Part shown: positions 35,355 through 44,377 of the stretch, in pieces | Layout of the letters: each line of letters begins with the position of its first letter | How positions within the stretch are numbered: position 1 is the first letter of the stretch | Assembly (NCBI RefSeq): GCF_900113765.1 | Contig: NZ_FOQO01000002.1 | Span: forward strand, 682,001 to 746,000 | Direction: 5' to 3' | Length of the DNA stretch: 64,000 nt | Source of the DNA: Parapedobacter indicus | GTDB lineage: Bacteria; Bacteroidota; Bacteroidia; Sphingobacteriales; Sphingobacteriaceae | Program-made: the position numbers and the translations under genes | Notes under the pieces: generated by a model | Told to the model about the DNA's origin: nothing | Database searches by the model: none | The model's input: the letters and a program-made list of their open reading frames with translations, nothing else

Positions 35355-37688
35355 CTAAATCTTCTCCACCCAATTTTCGAGCAGGTACCGGCAATTGAGC
35401 ACCTTCTCCATCAGGTCGTCAGGCACATAAAAATAATGGTTCGTGGCTTCGAAACCGATGCGCGAATCCGCGGATTGCAGTTCATAAAGGCGACGGGCCA
35501 GCTTGATTTCACTCAACAGCAACTCCCTCAGCCTCGATTTCGCCCCCGAGCGATCGGCTACGGTGCCGAGCTGATCGCGGTGCCGGATAAAATCCGCCTG
35601 ATTGGCCACGCTTCTATACAGGATCGCTACCGCTTCGGCGATACTCAGCTCCCGCTCAAATTCCAACCGTTGTTCCTTCGTCAACGTCAGGGATTTCGTT
35701 CGTTCATTCAACGTAGCCAACGAACGGTCAAATCCTTCCGCAACCCGATACAACTGGTTGATAAACACCTCTTCGGGATAAATCGATCGCCAGCCTTTTA
35801 AATCGTCGTAACCGATGCCTACCATCGTTGAGGAATAGCCTGTAGCCTCCTTCCACAATAGATTGGCCGGGCCTGAGTGCACGGGTGCTTGGTAGACTAC
35901 ACCAATGTGGTAGGGAAATTCCCGAAAAGCTTTACTAAACCCATACCAAGCGTCCACCATATCTTCGGCCGCTGCGCCGTAACGCCTTTTCGCCACCTGT
36001 GTCAGGGCGTCACGCACAGAAATACGATCATCGCTTCCAATCACCGAAACCACTTCCAGATTTGGCGAACCCGGATAGCCGCCGAGTGTCCACCCGGTCA
36101 GCAATCCACTCACCTTTTCATCCCGGAGATTGACAATATGCTGTGCCACATTTTCCAGTGCCGGGATATAAGGTACGCCGCCGCACTCCCAAGTCGTGCC
36201 GGCCTGTATCTTTGCCAAAATCCGGAGGCCGTGTTCGCGCGCGATTGCCCAGTGCCTTTTCGCCCGCGGACCCGGACCGATTGCGGAAATGGAATATTCA
36301 CCCACCTTGCTCTCTACTCCGCCTCTGTTGATGGGCAAACTCCATTCGCTGACACACATATACGAAATATTGGAAGGCAACTTCGGAATAATATTTTCAG
36401 CCCACCCATCCGGCCAAGCCCAATCCCACAAGATCAGTTGAGGGCCGGCCCCCTTATAGTCACCCACCTCTTTCCGGTACCTTTCCATTCCCTTCCGGAT
36501 TCCGCTTTCATAGACGCGATGGAGCTCCACAATGACGGCTTCTGGCCCCTTCGAAGCGCAACGGGGGCACGTATCCCCTTTAAAATGCGACCAGCAATGC
36601 GTGGGGTTTTCGGATGCCGAGATCGTAAAGAAACCAGCCAAATCGGGCACTGCCGACACAATCTGCGCGATTGCATTTTCCAGGTAGTTCTGGACATCGG
36701 GATGACTGGTGCATAACGCCGCGTGCTGCCCGCTTGTCACGCCTTTAAGCTCCGGATGCTTCTCAAAAAATGACAACGGTTGACGCCTCGGCTCATTGAG
36801 ATACAGATAGATACCAATACCCTGACGCTTGCACTTTTCGATCAACTTCTTGAGATTGGCCAATCGCGTCTCCCAGCCCTTGCTAACGGCGGGATCCCAG
36901 GGAAAAGGCGTCAGATTACTCAGCACGATGTGCATCCAGGTGCCATCTAACCCCGTAGCCGCCATCCGCTGCAGGTATCCGTCTGGATACGGATCGAGGT
37001 CTGTGTCCAATAGCGGATCTCCAAATAACGTAAAATATCCGTATCCAAACCGGGGTGAAAAGTTTGACGCTAAGGTTTCTGTGCGGTGTTTAGGCGCAGC
37101 TGAAAGGTCCTTAACGAACTGAAACAGTGGCTCCTCCCGGGTTATCTGCAACTCCGAAAATTCCTGTTTGACCACTTCCCGAATCCAATTTTCAGCACTT
37201 TTATCGGTCGAAGAAGACCAAGTGAGTAATTCGCAATCGGGCTTCAGATTACCCAATTTCACATTCAGAAAATCGTCTTCCTGAAGCGTAAACTCCATTT
37301 GTTCCGCAGTCCAGCCCAACAGCGCTTCAAGTTGCGTTTTCGGAAGCAGGTGCCAATTCCTCCGGATAATCGTCACGTAACTCCGCCGCCATTGTTCATC
37401 GGACACCGGCTTCGGCCTATCTAACCCCATCGCCTGTCCCAGCTTGAGGAGTTGGTTTTCGCTGGCTCCCAGTATCGACGCCATTCGCGCCAGGGGAACC
37501 AAGTTCCAATTTCGCCACACGAATGCGTGCAACCGGCCGGGAAAATGCGGGAATGGAACCGGCGGATGTTGGATAAAAGGGAAAGGAAGACGGCCCATTG
37601 AAAAGGCGTTGCTACCAAGCAGTACCGGGGAAAGCAGTGCCGCCGCACGGAGGAACCCCCTTCTGGAAACGGATAAATCTATCGGCAT
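35355..37688 (-). CDS. Tat-exported glycosidase-like protein
   Basis: A 777-aa protein with a Tat signal (SVSRRGFLRAAALL, residues 6-19). A TIM-barrel-like middle is suggested by GLDGTWMHIVLSNL, KRQGIGIYLYLNEPRRQ, ATTGWTL-type loops and the Cys pair in GDTCPRCASKG, which may bind a metal. The C-terminus ends in DSRIGFEATNHYFYVPDDL, parallel to DSRLGFQFEQDYVYTPYSL in the 796-aa protein at 1098-3488. The two are therefore relatives serving two loci. It is the first gene of the sugar-acid operon, divergent from the AraC gene. The enzymatic class is unproven. Confidence 0.65.
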   Translation of the reverse strand: MPIDLSVSRRGFLRAAALLSPVLLGSNAFSMGRLPFPFIQHPPVPFPHFPGRLHAFVWRNWNLVPLARMASILGASENQLLKLGQAMGLDRPKPVSDEQWRRSYVTIIRRNWHLLPKTQLEALLGWTAEQMEFTLQEDDFLNVKLGNLKPDCELLTWSSSTDKSAENWIREVVKQEFSELQITREEPLFQFVKDLSAAPKHRTETLASNFSPRFGYGYFTLFGDPLLDTDLDPYPDGYLQRMAATGLDGTWMHIVLSNLTPFPWDPAVSKGWETRLANLKKLIEKCKRQGIGIYLYLNEPRRQPLSFFEKHPELKGVTSGQHAALCTSHPDVQNYLENAIAQIVSAVPDLAGFFTISASENPTHCWSHFKGDTCPRCASKGPEAVIVELHRVYESGIRKGMERYRKEVGDYKGAGPQLILWDWAWPDGWAENIIPKLPSNISYMCVSEWSLPINRGGVESKVGEYSISAIGPGPRAKRHWAIAREHGLRILAKIQAGTTWECGGVPYIPALENVAQHIVNLRDEKVSGLLTGWTLGGYPGSPNLEVVSVIGSDDRISVRDALTQVAKRRYGAAAEDMVDAWYGFSKAFREFPYHIGVVYQAPVHSGPANLLWKEATGYSSTMVGIGYDDLKGWRSIYPEEVFINQLYRVAEGFDRSLATLNERTKSLTLTKEQRLEFERELSIAEAVAILYRSVANQADFIRHRDQLGTVADRSGAKSRLRELLLSEIKLARRLYELQSADSRIGFEATNHYFYVPDDLMEKVLNCRYLLENWVEKI

Positions 37689-37841
37689 GTTATTAAGTTT
37701 ACATGGCTAAGTTAGGCACTCCAACGGGAGCAAAAAATGCATTATCCCACTATAAAAATACACTTTTCGATTTATTCACCCTCATAAACAATGTATTTAT
37801 ATTATCTCAAATAGGATTGACGAAGGTTTTACTTATATTTC

Positions 37842-38813
37842 ATGCATTATTCGATTAGATTAGCCTGTATGAAAGACTTGCTTAGAAAACCAAAAATAAG
37901 AGACGGATTTGAGGGGGAAAAAGTGATTTATATACCCGAAAAGATCTTGAAAGATGCCAAAGATCGAACACCGGCACTATTTCCTATTTACATTACCCAA
38001 ATAGGTTACTTTCCGAAAGCAGCACATCATTATAGGGAAAGAAAAACAGGATGCCATGAAAATATTCTTATTTATTGTACCCGGGGTAAAGGACATTGTA
38101 TACTTGATAACAAGCAGCATGAGGTTAGCGCCAACCAATTCATATTAATACCAGCTACCGACAAGTATATATGCTATTGGGCAGACGAATCAACGCCGTG
38201 GACTATTTACTGGTTTCATTATACAAGCGACCAGATTGATGTGATTAATAAGTCACTACACATTACCGTTTCCGCCTCACCCATCGCTATCCCGGCAAAT
38301 GAAAATTCTATCCGAGTTTGGCATACGATCTATAAAACCCTGGAGATGGGTTATAGTCACGAAAATTTGGTAAGTGCATCCTTCTCTCTTTTTTATCTGA
38401 TCGCAACTTTTTTATTCCCTGAGCGGCATGTAGACGATAAAGATCGCGGAGACATTATTATAAAAACCATTGAAGAGATGCGCAATAACTTACACAAAAA
38501 GCTTACAGTCGAACAGATGGCGTTAAAAAATAGAATGTCAGCATCTCATTTTTCCACGCTTTTCCGCAAAGCCACCAACATGCCTCCCATCGACTACTTT
38601 ATTCAATTAAAAATGCAAAAAGCCTGTCAGCTTCTCTATTTTGGAACCAATCACGTCAAAGAAATTGCGATGGAACTTGGCTATGACAATCCCTATTACT
38701 TTTCTAGGCTATTTAAAAAAAACATTGGAATCTCACCGAAGGAATATCGACAGATGAACCAGGTTATCGGTAAAAAAGGTAAAACCACGGAATTTATAGC
38801 AAACGGGGGCTAA
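37842..38813 (+). CDS. AraC-family transcriptional regulator
   Basis: A 323-aa protein (or 314 aa from the Met at 37869; neither start has a strong ribosome site). An N-terminal cupin domain reads HENILIYCTRGKGHCILDNKQHEVSANQFILIPA. Two AraC helix-turn-helix units occupy the last 100 residues: LTVEQMALKNRMSASHFSTLFRKATNMPP and VKEIAMELGYDNPYYFSRLFKKNIGISPKEYR. It is divergent from the six-gene operon (153-bp intergenic), so it most likely activates that operon in response to its sugar. Confidence 0.9.
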   Translation: MHYSIRLACMKDLLRKPKIRDGFEGEKVIYIPEKILKDAKDRTPALFPIYITQIGYFPKAAHHYRERKTGCHENILIYCTRGKGHCILDNKQHEVSANQFILIPATDKYICYWADESTPWTIYWFHYTSDQIDVINKSLHITVSASPIAIPANENSIRVWHTIYKTLEMGYSHENLVSASFSLFYLIATFLFPERHVDDKDRGDIIIKTIEEMRNNLHKKLTVEQMALKNRMSASHFSTLFRKATNMPPIDYFIQLKMQKACQLLYFGTNHVKEIAMELGYDNPYYFSRLFKKNIGISPKEYRQMNQVIGKKGKTTEFIANGG

Positions 38814-38820
38814 TGCCCCC
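38805..38820. terminator. GC hairpin shared by two convergent stop codons
   Basis: GGGGGC and GCCCCC form a perfect 6-bp stem with the loop TAAT (38811-38814). The loop contains the TAA stop of the AraC gene and, read on the other strand, part of the TAG stop of the permease gene. No T-run follows on either side, so termination would be weak or bidirectional. Confidence 0.5.
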
Positions 38821-40222
38821 CTGCCACCGGCTCAGATTGCGTAATCTTTCCCAGTTTGCGACTGCAATACAACCCATATCCAGCGACATACGCATAACAC
38901 ACTGCTGGAATGACAAAAGAAGGTTTCAGCCCAACGGTATCAGCCAGCCAGCCCTGTAGAAGCGGAATTAGTGCACCGCCCAAAATTCCCATTACGAGCA
39001 AGGACGCGCCCTGACTAGTATGTGCGCCCAGCCCGGTAATTGCCAGCGTAAAGATATTGGACCACATGATCGAATTGAATAACCCTACGGCCAATAAGGT
39101 CCACATGGCCCAGCTTCCTGTACCCAATACCGTGGCGAGTATCAGTCCAATATTCACTAAGGCAAACACCATCAGCGCGCGGGCAGCCACCGACTTTCCG
39201 ATGGCAAATGCCACGAAATTTAATACAATAAAAATAAGGAAAGTAGCGATTTGATTAAAGGAAAGATTCACGATGCTGTAAATCACCAGAAAAACCGCTA
39301 TTGCCGCCACCACCATATAACTCATCTTTTTCGTTGCATTCAATCTGTCATTCAGTGAAATCGAGCCCAGGAACCGGCCGATCATCGCGCCGCCCCAATA
39401 CAGGGCCAGGTAGTTTTTGCCGACCTGTTCATCCAGTCCCATCACATCCGGTTGACTGATAAAACTGATGATCAAGCTTCCGATTGCCACTTCCGCACCG
39501 ACGTAAAAGAAAATGCCCAGCACACCGCCGCGCAACTGCGGGAAGGCCAACGCCCCCAGTTTACCGCCACCTACTTCCTCAGCCTGAAACCTCGGTAGCT
39601 TGATCATTCTTACAAACACTGCCAGCAATACAAACAGTAATCCGAATATCAGGTACGGAATCTTGGTGGCATCCGGTGTAATCTCACCGCCTTCGGCAAA
39701 AAATTCAAAAACCAAGTATCCTCCCAATACGGGTGCAATGGTCGTTCCTAATGAATTAAATGCCTGGGCCAGATTGAGCCTGCTGGACGCCCCTTCGGGC
39801 GGTCCTAGAATGGCCACGTAGGGATTGGCAGAAATCTGCAGCAACGTAAATCCCAAGCCAAGCGTGAATAACGCCAGTAAAAACATCGGGTATACGGCCA
39901 TCTGTTCTGCCGGATAAAACAATAAACAACCCAGTGCGGAAATTAACAGTCCGATGATAATCCCTCCCTTATAGCCAATTTTATTGATCGGATCTCCGGA
40001 AAAATAAGATACGGCAAAATAAATTACTGATCCGATGAAGTAGGCCCCGAAAAAAGCAAATTGCACCAGCATCGCCTGAAAATAATTCAGTTGAAACAAC
40101 GCTTTCAAATGCGGAATGAGGATGTCATTCATGCAGGTAATAAAACCCCACATAAAAAACAAAGTGGTCAAAGTGGCTAAAGAAACGCTGTAATTCGATT
40201 TAGCATCCTGAGGTTGCGTCAT
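38810..40222 (-). CDS. FHS-family sugar MFS transporter (glucose/galactose or fucose permease type)
   Basis: A 470-aa protein with about 12 membrane helices. FFMWGFITCMNDILIPHLK in helix 1 and NPYVAILGPPEGASSRLNLAQAFNSLGTTIAPVLGG after helix 4 are diagnostic of FucP/GluP symporters. The C-terminal half has LGLFNSIMWSNIF-like and GAHTSQGASLLVMGILGGALIP motifs. It converges with the AraC gene, overlapping by 4 bp, and has its own promoter (40243-40250). It is a second permease of the same family as 33343-34587 but clearly different in sequence. Confidence 0.9.
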   Translation of the reverse strand: MTQPQDAKSNYSVSLATLTTLFFMWGFITCMNDILIPHLKALFQLNYFQAMLVQFAFFGAYFIGSVIYFAVSYFSGDPINKIGYKGGIIIGLLISALGCLLFYPAEQMAVYPMFLLALFTLGLGFTLLQISANPYVAILGPPEGASSRLNLAQAFNSLGTTIAPVLGGYLVFEFFAEGGEITPDATKIPYLIFGLLFVLLAVFVRMIKLPRFQAEEVGGGKLGALAFPQLRGGVLGIFFYVGAEVAIGSLIISFISQPDVMGLDEQVGKNYLALYWGGAMIGRFLGSISLNDRLNATKKMSYMVVAAIAVFLVIYSIVNLSFNQIATFLIFIVLNFVAFAIGKSVAARALMVFALVNIGLILATVLGTGSWAMWTLLAVGLFNSIMWSNIFTLAITGLGAHTSQGASLLVMGILGGALIPLLQGWLADTVGLKPSFVIPAVCYAYVAGYGLYCSRKLGKITQSEPVAGGH

Positions 40223-40242
40223 AATTATTTATTTATACCTGC

Positions 40243-40250
40243 CAAACTTA
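40243..40250 (-). promoter_or_regulatory. -7 element of the FHS permease gene
   Basis: TAAGTTTG on the minus strand matches TAnnTTTG and lies 21 nt before the ATG at 40222. The context CAAACTTAGATAAA is shared with 7161-7174. Confidence 0.5.
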
Positions 40251-40394
40251 GATAAATTTGCTTTAATATAATCAAAAATTTTATACAATAATTCCATTCA
40301 TATAAAGCAACGTTATTTGCAGCGGCCTGATTTCATAAGCGTTCGTTATTGCTGCACAGTTATCGATCTCTCCGTTGCTGTTAGGAAACGACTG

Positions 40395-41552
40395 CTACAG
40401 GTAGCTCAGCCACATTAAATCCCGGTTTCGCTGCTTGTAAGCCCCGTACCAGCGGCAAACTGGATACAGCGCTCCAACCACGCCAAGCCACAACAAATAA
40501 ACCGCCCAAAGCTCCAGGCCACCGGCGCCTTCCGGTCGGCCAAAGTTGAAACCAAACCTAAAATCGGCCGGTGAGAAACCCTGTGCAAGCAGCACGACGA
40601 ATAAAAGCGGGTGGATTACATACCAATGCAACAAGTAATAGAACAGCGGTACCCTACCATACACTTCCAATACAGTTGTCATGCGGTTACCCGCACATTC
40701 GGCCGAGGAAAGCAATAAAAACATCCACCCGAGCATCCCCAAATCAAACAACAACGACGGCGGGTATTTGGTAACGTTGATAAAAGACAAGAACGTAAAT
40801 AATCCATTTTTCTGATCACTCCAAGGCAGTGGATCGCCATAGATATTGAACGTCCGCAATCCGACAAACACGCCAATGCAGACGAGTCCGACGATGGCAA
40901 ACAGCCGCCGCCTATCGAGCCGGGGGCGTTCAAACCACCTGCCACACCAAAAACCGACAAATAAGATGGCGATCCAAGGAATAGGCGGATAACCAACCAC
41001 TAAGTTGTGATTTTCCCCGAGGGGAATCAAACCTGGCGCGAACAACGGTGAGGTCAGGGAGAAAAAATTATGCAGTCCAATAACGGCCAGACCAATTACG
41101 CCAACTACTTTCGGATTCACGGTAAGTAAGGCACCCAGCGTAATAAGGCCCAAACCGATGGCTGCAATGACCTGCATGAGAAACACATTGAAATGCACAT
41201 CGAACCAAATTCCGAAATTGACAAGGGTAAACTCAAGCACCACCAACCATAGCCCCCGGCTAATGAGAAATCGTCGAGTAGTTCCTACATCGCACCGTTT
41301 CTGGGAGGAAAGATAAGCCGATGCACCCGACAGAAACACAAATGTCGGTGCGCACAGATGTGTAACCCACCGCGTGAGAAATAAAGCTGGTGTGGTAGAC
41401 AACAGATCGGTTGGATCTCCCGAAAGTGATCCGATATGCATCAGGTCGCGGATATGGTCAAGTGCCATGAGAAGCATCACCAATCCGCGCACCCGGTCTA
41501 TGGAATGTATCCGGGTAGTAAGGGGATGACGTACTTCCATTTGGGCATGCAT
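40395..41552 (-). CDS. DUF1624-type integral membrane acyltransferase-like protein
   Basis: A 385-aa protein with about ten membrane helices. The N-terminal IHSIDRVRGLVMLLMALDHIRDLMH matches the heparan-alpha-glucosaminide N-acetyltransferase-like (DUF1624) group, where the His of the DHIRD motif is thought to be catalytic. TRWVTHLCAPTFVFLSGASAYL and FYGRVPLF-type helix ends (EVYGRVPLFYYLLHWY) are also typical. Such proteins may acetylate extracytoplasmic sugars with cytoplasmic acetyl-CoA. No obvious operon partner: 31 bp separate it from a DUF4886 gene of the same strand. Confidence 0.78.
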   Translation of the reverse strand: MHAQMEVRHPLTTRIHSIDRVRGLVMLLMALDHIRDLMHIGSLSGDPTDLLSTTPALFLTRWVTHLCAPTFVFLSGASAYLSSQKRCDVGTTRRFLISRGLWLVVLEFTLVNFGIWFDVHFNVFLMQVIAAIGLGLITLGALLTVNPKVVGVIGLAVIGLHNFFSLTSPLFAPGLIPLGENHNLVVGYPPIPWIAILFVGFWCGRWFERPRLDRRRLFAIVGLVCIGVFVGLRTFNIYGDPLPWSDQKNGLFTFLSFINVTKYPPSLLFDLGMLGWMFLLLSSAECAGNRMTTVLEVYGRVPLFYYLLHWYVIHPLLFVVLLAQGFSPADFRFGFNFGRPEGAGGLELWAVYLLWLGVVGALYPVCRWYGAYKQRNRDLMWLSYL

Positions 41553-41583
41553 TTAACTGCAGTATCATCACTGCGGATGTGAC

Positions 41584-42453
41584 CTATGGGCTTACCTCCT
41601 CGATTTCATCCACTGAAATATTCGTCACCGAAAACGGTTGTTGGACCGCCGCGTGCGCGGCCTGTTGCGCTACCTGCGCTTCCGCTAGGGATACCTGTTC
41701 CGGGCGATATTCGGCTACCGGGGCCTGTTGGCCAAATAAAGATTCAAACCACGTACAAGCAGCGATAAACCGCCCAATGTGCAAATCCAGGTGATACCCG
41801 TCGCGTGTCAGGTTATCGCCCAGCGCGGTCCGTGCATTTTGAATGGCTGTACCGCTGGGAATTAACCGATCGAAGGGCATCAATGCTTCCGCTTTTGCAG
41901 ATGCATCCATAATGGCACGATACATGGTCAGTTGATCGTGGTTGTAATTGGCAAAGCCTTTGTGCGTAGAAGTAGGTGCGTACGCCCAGGTTTGATGCCA
42001 AACCACGTGAACGCTTCCACCGGTTACACTATCTATATATTGAAATACTCCCTTGAGCGGTTCCACATAGGTATCAAACTTGCCCGATAGCGGGCTGGCC
42101 TGCTGAAGCGATACGTAATCCCAATGCTCGTCCTGCAACGCGGTACAAATACGGATTTTTTCTGTGGTGGTTTTCTCGCCGTCCACACCGATCTTCCGGT
42201 AGCTATAAGCCGGATTATCCGTTTGCACATTTTTCCAATGCAACGACAAAGGTGCCCCGCCGATGTACAGGTTACCAATGATCATCGGCTTGCCCGATAC
42301 CTCGGCCAATTCATGTAAATATTGTTCAACAGCATCCTGCGAAAAGCTGTTGCCAATTGCTAAGACGCGGAGTGTATCTGTAGCCTGCCCATGCAGGTTG
42401 AATGCGATGAATACAAAAAGTAACAACCACATCGATCGATTAACTATTACCAT
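41584..42453 (-). CDS. Exported DUF4886 (SGNH-like) protein
   Basis: A 289-aa protein from the ATG 42451-42453; an upstream TTG keeps the frame open but is less likely. A signal peptide (MWLLLFVFIAFNLHGQA) precedes VLAIGNSFSQDAVEQYLHEL, the Ser block of DUF4886. The block VSLQQASPLSG and the later DGYHLDLHIGRF carry the probable Asp/His pair. The family resembles SGNH esterases found with polysaccharide loci. It may deacylate a glycan; no substrate can be read from the sequence. Confidence 0.8.
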   Translation of the reverse strand: MVIVNRSMWLLLFVFIAFNLHGQATDTLRVLAIGNSFSQDAVEQYLHELAEVSGKPMIIGNLYIGGAPLSLHWKNVQTDNPAYSYRKIGVDGEKTTTEKIRICTALQDEHWDYVSLQQASPLSGKFDTYVEPLKGVFQYIDSVTGGSVHVVWHQTWAYAPTSTHKGFANYNHDQLTMYRAIMDASAKAEALMPFDRLIPSGTAIQNARTALGDNLTRDGYHLDLHIGRFIAACTWFESLFGQQAPVAEYRPEQVSLAEAQVAQQAAHAAVQQPFSVTNISVDEIEEVSP

Positions 42454-42515
42454 GCTCAATTATAATAAAAAAACAGACGAATTTTAAAACCCCATCGGAA
42501 ATTTCTACTTTTTAG

Positions 42516-42548
42516 AAAAAAACGCCAGCCGCTCACAGTCGGCTGGCG
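42516..42548 (-). terminator. Rho-independent terminator of creD
   Basis: On the minus strand CGCCAGCCG, an 8-nt loop and CGGCTGGCG form a perfect 9-bp stem followed by seven T. It lies 20 nt after the creD stop. Confidence 0.85.
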
Positions 42549-42567
42549 CGAAAATTCCAACCAATCG

Positions 42568-44031
42568 CTAGTTTAGGGGCGTAGGTACGGTGGTCTCTTC
42601 CGCATCATCGCGCATCCAGTTAATGCGTCCGGAAAAATACATCAACAGGGCTACCGTGACAAACAACCCAATGCTACCAAATAACAGTGCCATATCCTGC
42701 AGTTGGATGATCACAAAAATAAACACATAACATACCGCAAGGATTGCCGAAAAGATCAGCGCTACCCGGCGCCGGTGCAAAAGCTGTGCAATGAAGCCCC
42801 CAATCAGAGCAATGGTAGCCACCGAAGCAATCGCATACGCCGCATTGAAGCCCACGTGTTCTGAAAAAGAAAGCAGCAACGTATAATATACAATCATAGC
42901 CGCACCGATGAGCACATATTGGATGATGTGTATCCGCCGTTGGGTGATCACTTCCGTAAAAAACAGTGCCACGAATGTCAGCACAATAATCAAGATGGCG
43001 TATTTAGCTGTGCGTTCCGCTTTTTGATAATGATCTACCGGCTGGAGAAACTGGATACCAAATCCCGTAGCTTCGTGTGTTTTATGCTGCGCTACGGCGG
43101 CAGGGACATCAGGAAATGTCCCCTCACCTGCATAATAATCGCCACTATCATCCGGTTCCATACGCTCGCCGATGGTTGCTTGAGCGGCCGTCCATTGCTG
43201 GGGTAACATCCGCGAAAAGTGCGGCACCTCCCATTGCGCGGAAAAACCCGAATCACGGATTTCACGTTCATCGGGCAGAAATTTCCCATAAAACTTCGGT
43301 GCACCCCAATTTCCCGTAGCCTCCACGTGGGTATGTTTGGCCAGTTGTAGGAAGCGGAGACTTTCGCTGCCGCGGAGATCCAGGGTAAACGCAAAGAGTA
43401 GCTGTTCCCATGGCTCGCCCGAAAGCTTGGGTGCGACCACGAGGTTGCTGTTAAATACCCCAATATCTGCGTATTCCGTTTCCGGTTCGTAGGCCTGTTC
43501 ACCCACCGTAATGGTCGGACTGTTTTTAAGGCCCCGGAGATCGCCTACTCCGATGGCAAGCCGCGCCTTTTCCCACAATACCTGCTCGGGAGTTACATCG
43601 GCCTTGGCTAGGTCAAGTGCTCCAAACCGGCCTTTCATACCTACCTTGGCTTCGTATACGGCCGCATCAAATATACCCCGGTGCAGCAATTTGGTATCCG
43701 TCTCGGCAGTAATCTGAAGATCTTCCGGCAGCAGGTATAGGTACTGAATGCGCTCTTCGAGTTTTTCCACTTCACCCACCATCGTCTTGACCATCGTTTT
43801 ATAAGGCACCACCAATACAGGACCACCCAACACCTGTGGACCAGACCAACTGCGGCCAATTTCAGCGACTACACTCCGCTGCCGTTGCTGTCGTTCCTGA
43901 ATGAGTGAGGTAATCTGAAACGAAGGAATTAATAATACGATGGCTAAGAGACCGATTACGAAAAGCTTAAGGGTTACCGAATTATTGAGCCAATAGCCTA
44001 ATCCGGATGTCAACTGTGTTTTTGTTTCCAT
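42568..44031 (-). CDS. creD: CreD-family inner membrane protein
   Basis: A 487-aa protein from the ATG 44029-44031 (preceded by a GAGAAA ribosome-site-like stretch). It has one N-terminal membrane helix (LKLFVIGLLAIVLLIPSF), the conserved block SWSGPQVLGGPVLVVPY, a large beta-rich periplasmic domain, and five or six C-terminal helices beginning TAKYAILIIVLTFVALFFTEV. In enteric bacteria creD is induced by the CreBC two-component system and affects envelope integrity and colicin or beta-lactam response. Here it is instead the third gene of a small module with its own winged-helix regulator. Confidence 0.9.
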   Translation of the reverse strand: METKTQLTSGLGYWLNNSVTLKLFVIGLLAIVLLIPSFQITSLIQERQQRQRSVVAEIGRSWSGPQVLGGPVLVVPYKTMVKTMVGEVEKLEERIQYLYLLPEDLQITAETDTKLLHRGIFDAAVYEAKVGMKGRFGALDLAKADVTPEQVLWEKARLAIGVGDLRGLKNSPTITVGEQAYEPETEYADIGVFNSNLVVAPKLSGEPWEQLLFAFTLDLRGSESLRFLQLAKHTHVEATGNWGAPKFYGKFLPDEREIRDSGFSAQWEVPHFSRMLPQQWTAAQATIGERMEPDDSGDYYAGEGTFPDVPAAVAQHKTHEATGFGIQFLQPVDHYQKAERTAKYAILIIVLTFVALFFTEVITQRRIHIIQYVLIGAAMIVYYTLLLSFSEHVGFNAAYAIASVATIALIGGFIAQLLHRRRVALIFSAILAVCYVFIFVIIQLQDMALLFGSIGLFVTVALLMYFSGRINWMRDDAEETTVPTPLN

Positions 44032-44050
44032 TTTTCTCAAGGTTAAAAGC

Positions 44051-44067
44051 ACTTTGCATTACAAAGT
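44051..44067 (-). promoter_or_regulatory. Operator before creD (ACTTTG-N5-CAAAGT)
   Basis: ACTTTG and CAAAGT form a perfect inverted repeat with the spacer CATTA, inside a longer match AAAGCACTTTG. The same arrangement occurs at 45016-45032 before the first gene of the module. TTACTTTG on the minus strand, one mismatch from TAnnTTTG, is contained in it, so binding would cover the promoter. Confidence 0.65.
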
Positions 44068-44083
44068 AATTAGTCAAAAAAAT

Positions 44084-44377
44084 TTATTGTTTCTGTTGTT
44101 TAATTAAATTTTCCAATGTTTCCAGGTGTTTGGCAAATGCTTTTTTTCCCTTTTCAGAGGCGCAATAACTGGTATTCGTTTTACGGCCTACAAATGCTTT
44201 ATTTACTTCGATGTAAGCCACTTTTTCTAATGCTTTAAGGTGTGAGGCTAAATTGCCATCGGTTACTCCGAGCAATTCCTTGAGCGCGTTGAAATCGTAC
44301 CTTTCATTGGCCATCAGCACTGCCATGATTTGCAGGCGCACCCGGTTTTCAAATGCCTTATCGAAATGTTCGAGCAT
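44084..44377 (-). CDS. Winged-helix transcriptional regulator (ArsR/MarR-like)
   Basis: A 97-aa protein from the ATG 44375-44377, whose A is shared with the stop of the membrane gene upstream (TGATG-type coupling). The fold is a single winged helix: FENRVRLQIMAVLMANERYDFNALKELLGVTDGNLASHLKALEKVAYIEVNKAFVGRKTNTSYCASEKG. This matches the group of small regulators often paired with DUF2089 or membrane proteins. It probably binds the two ACTTTG-N5-CAAAGT sites at 44051 and 45016 and controls creD. No ligand-sensing domain is present. Confidence 0.85.
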   Translation of the reverse strand: MLEHFDKAFENRVRLQIMAVLMANERYDFNALKELLGVTDGNLASHLKALEKVAYIEVNKAFVGRKTNTSYCASEKGKKAFAKHLETLENLIKQQKQ

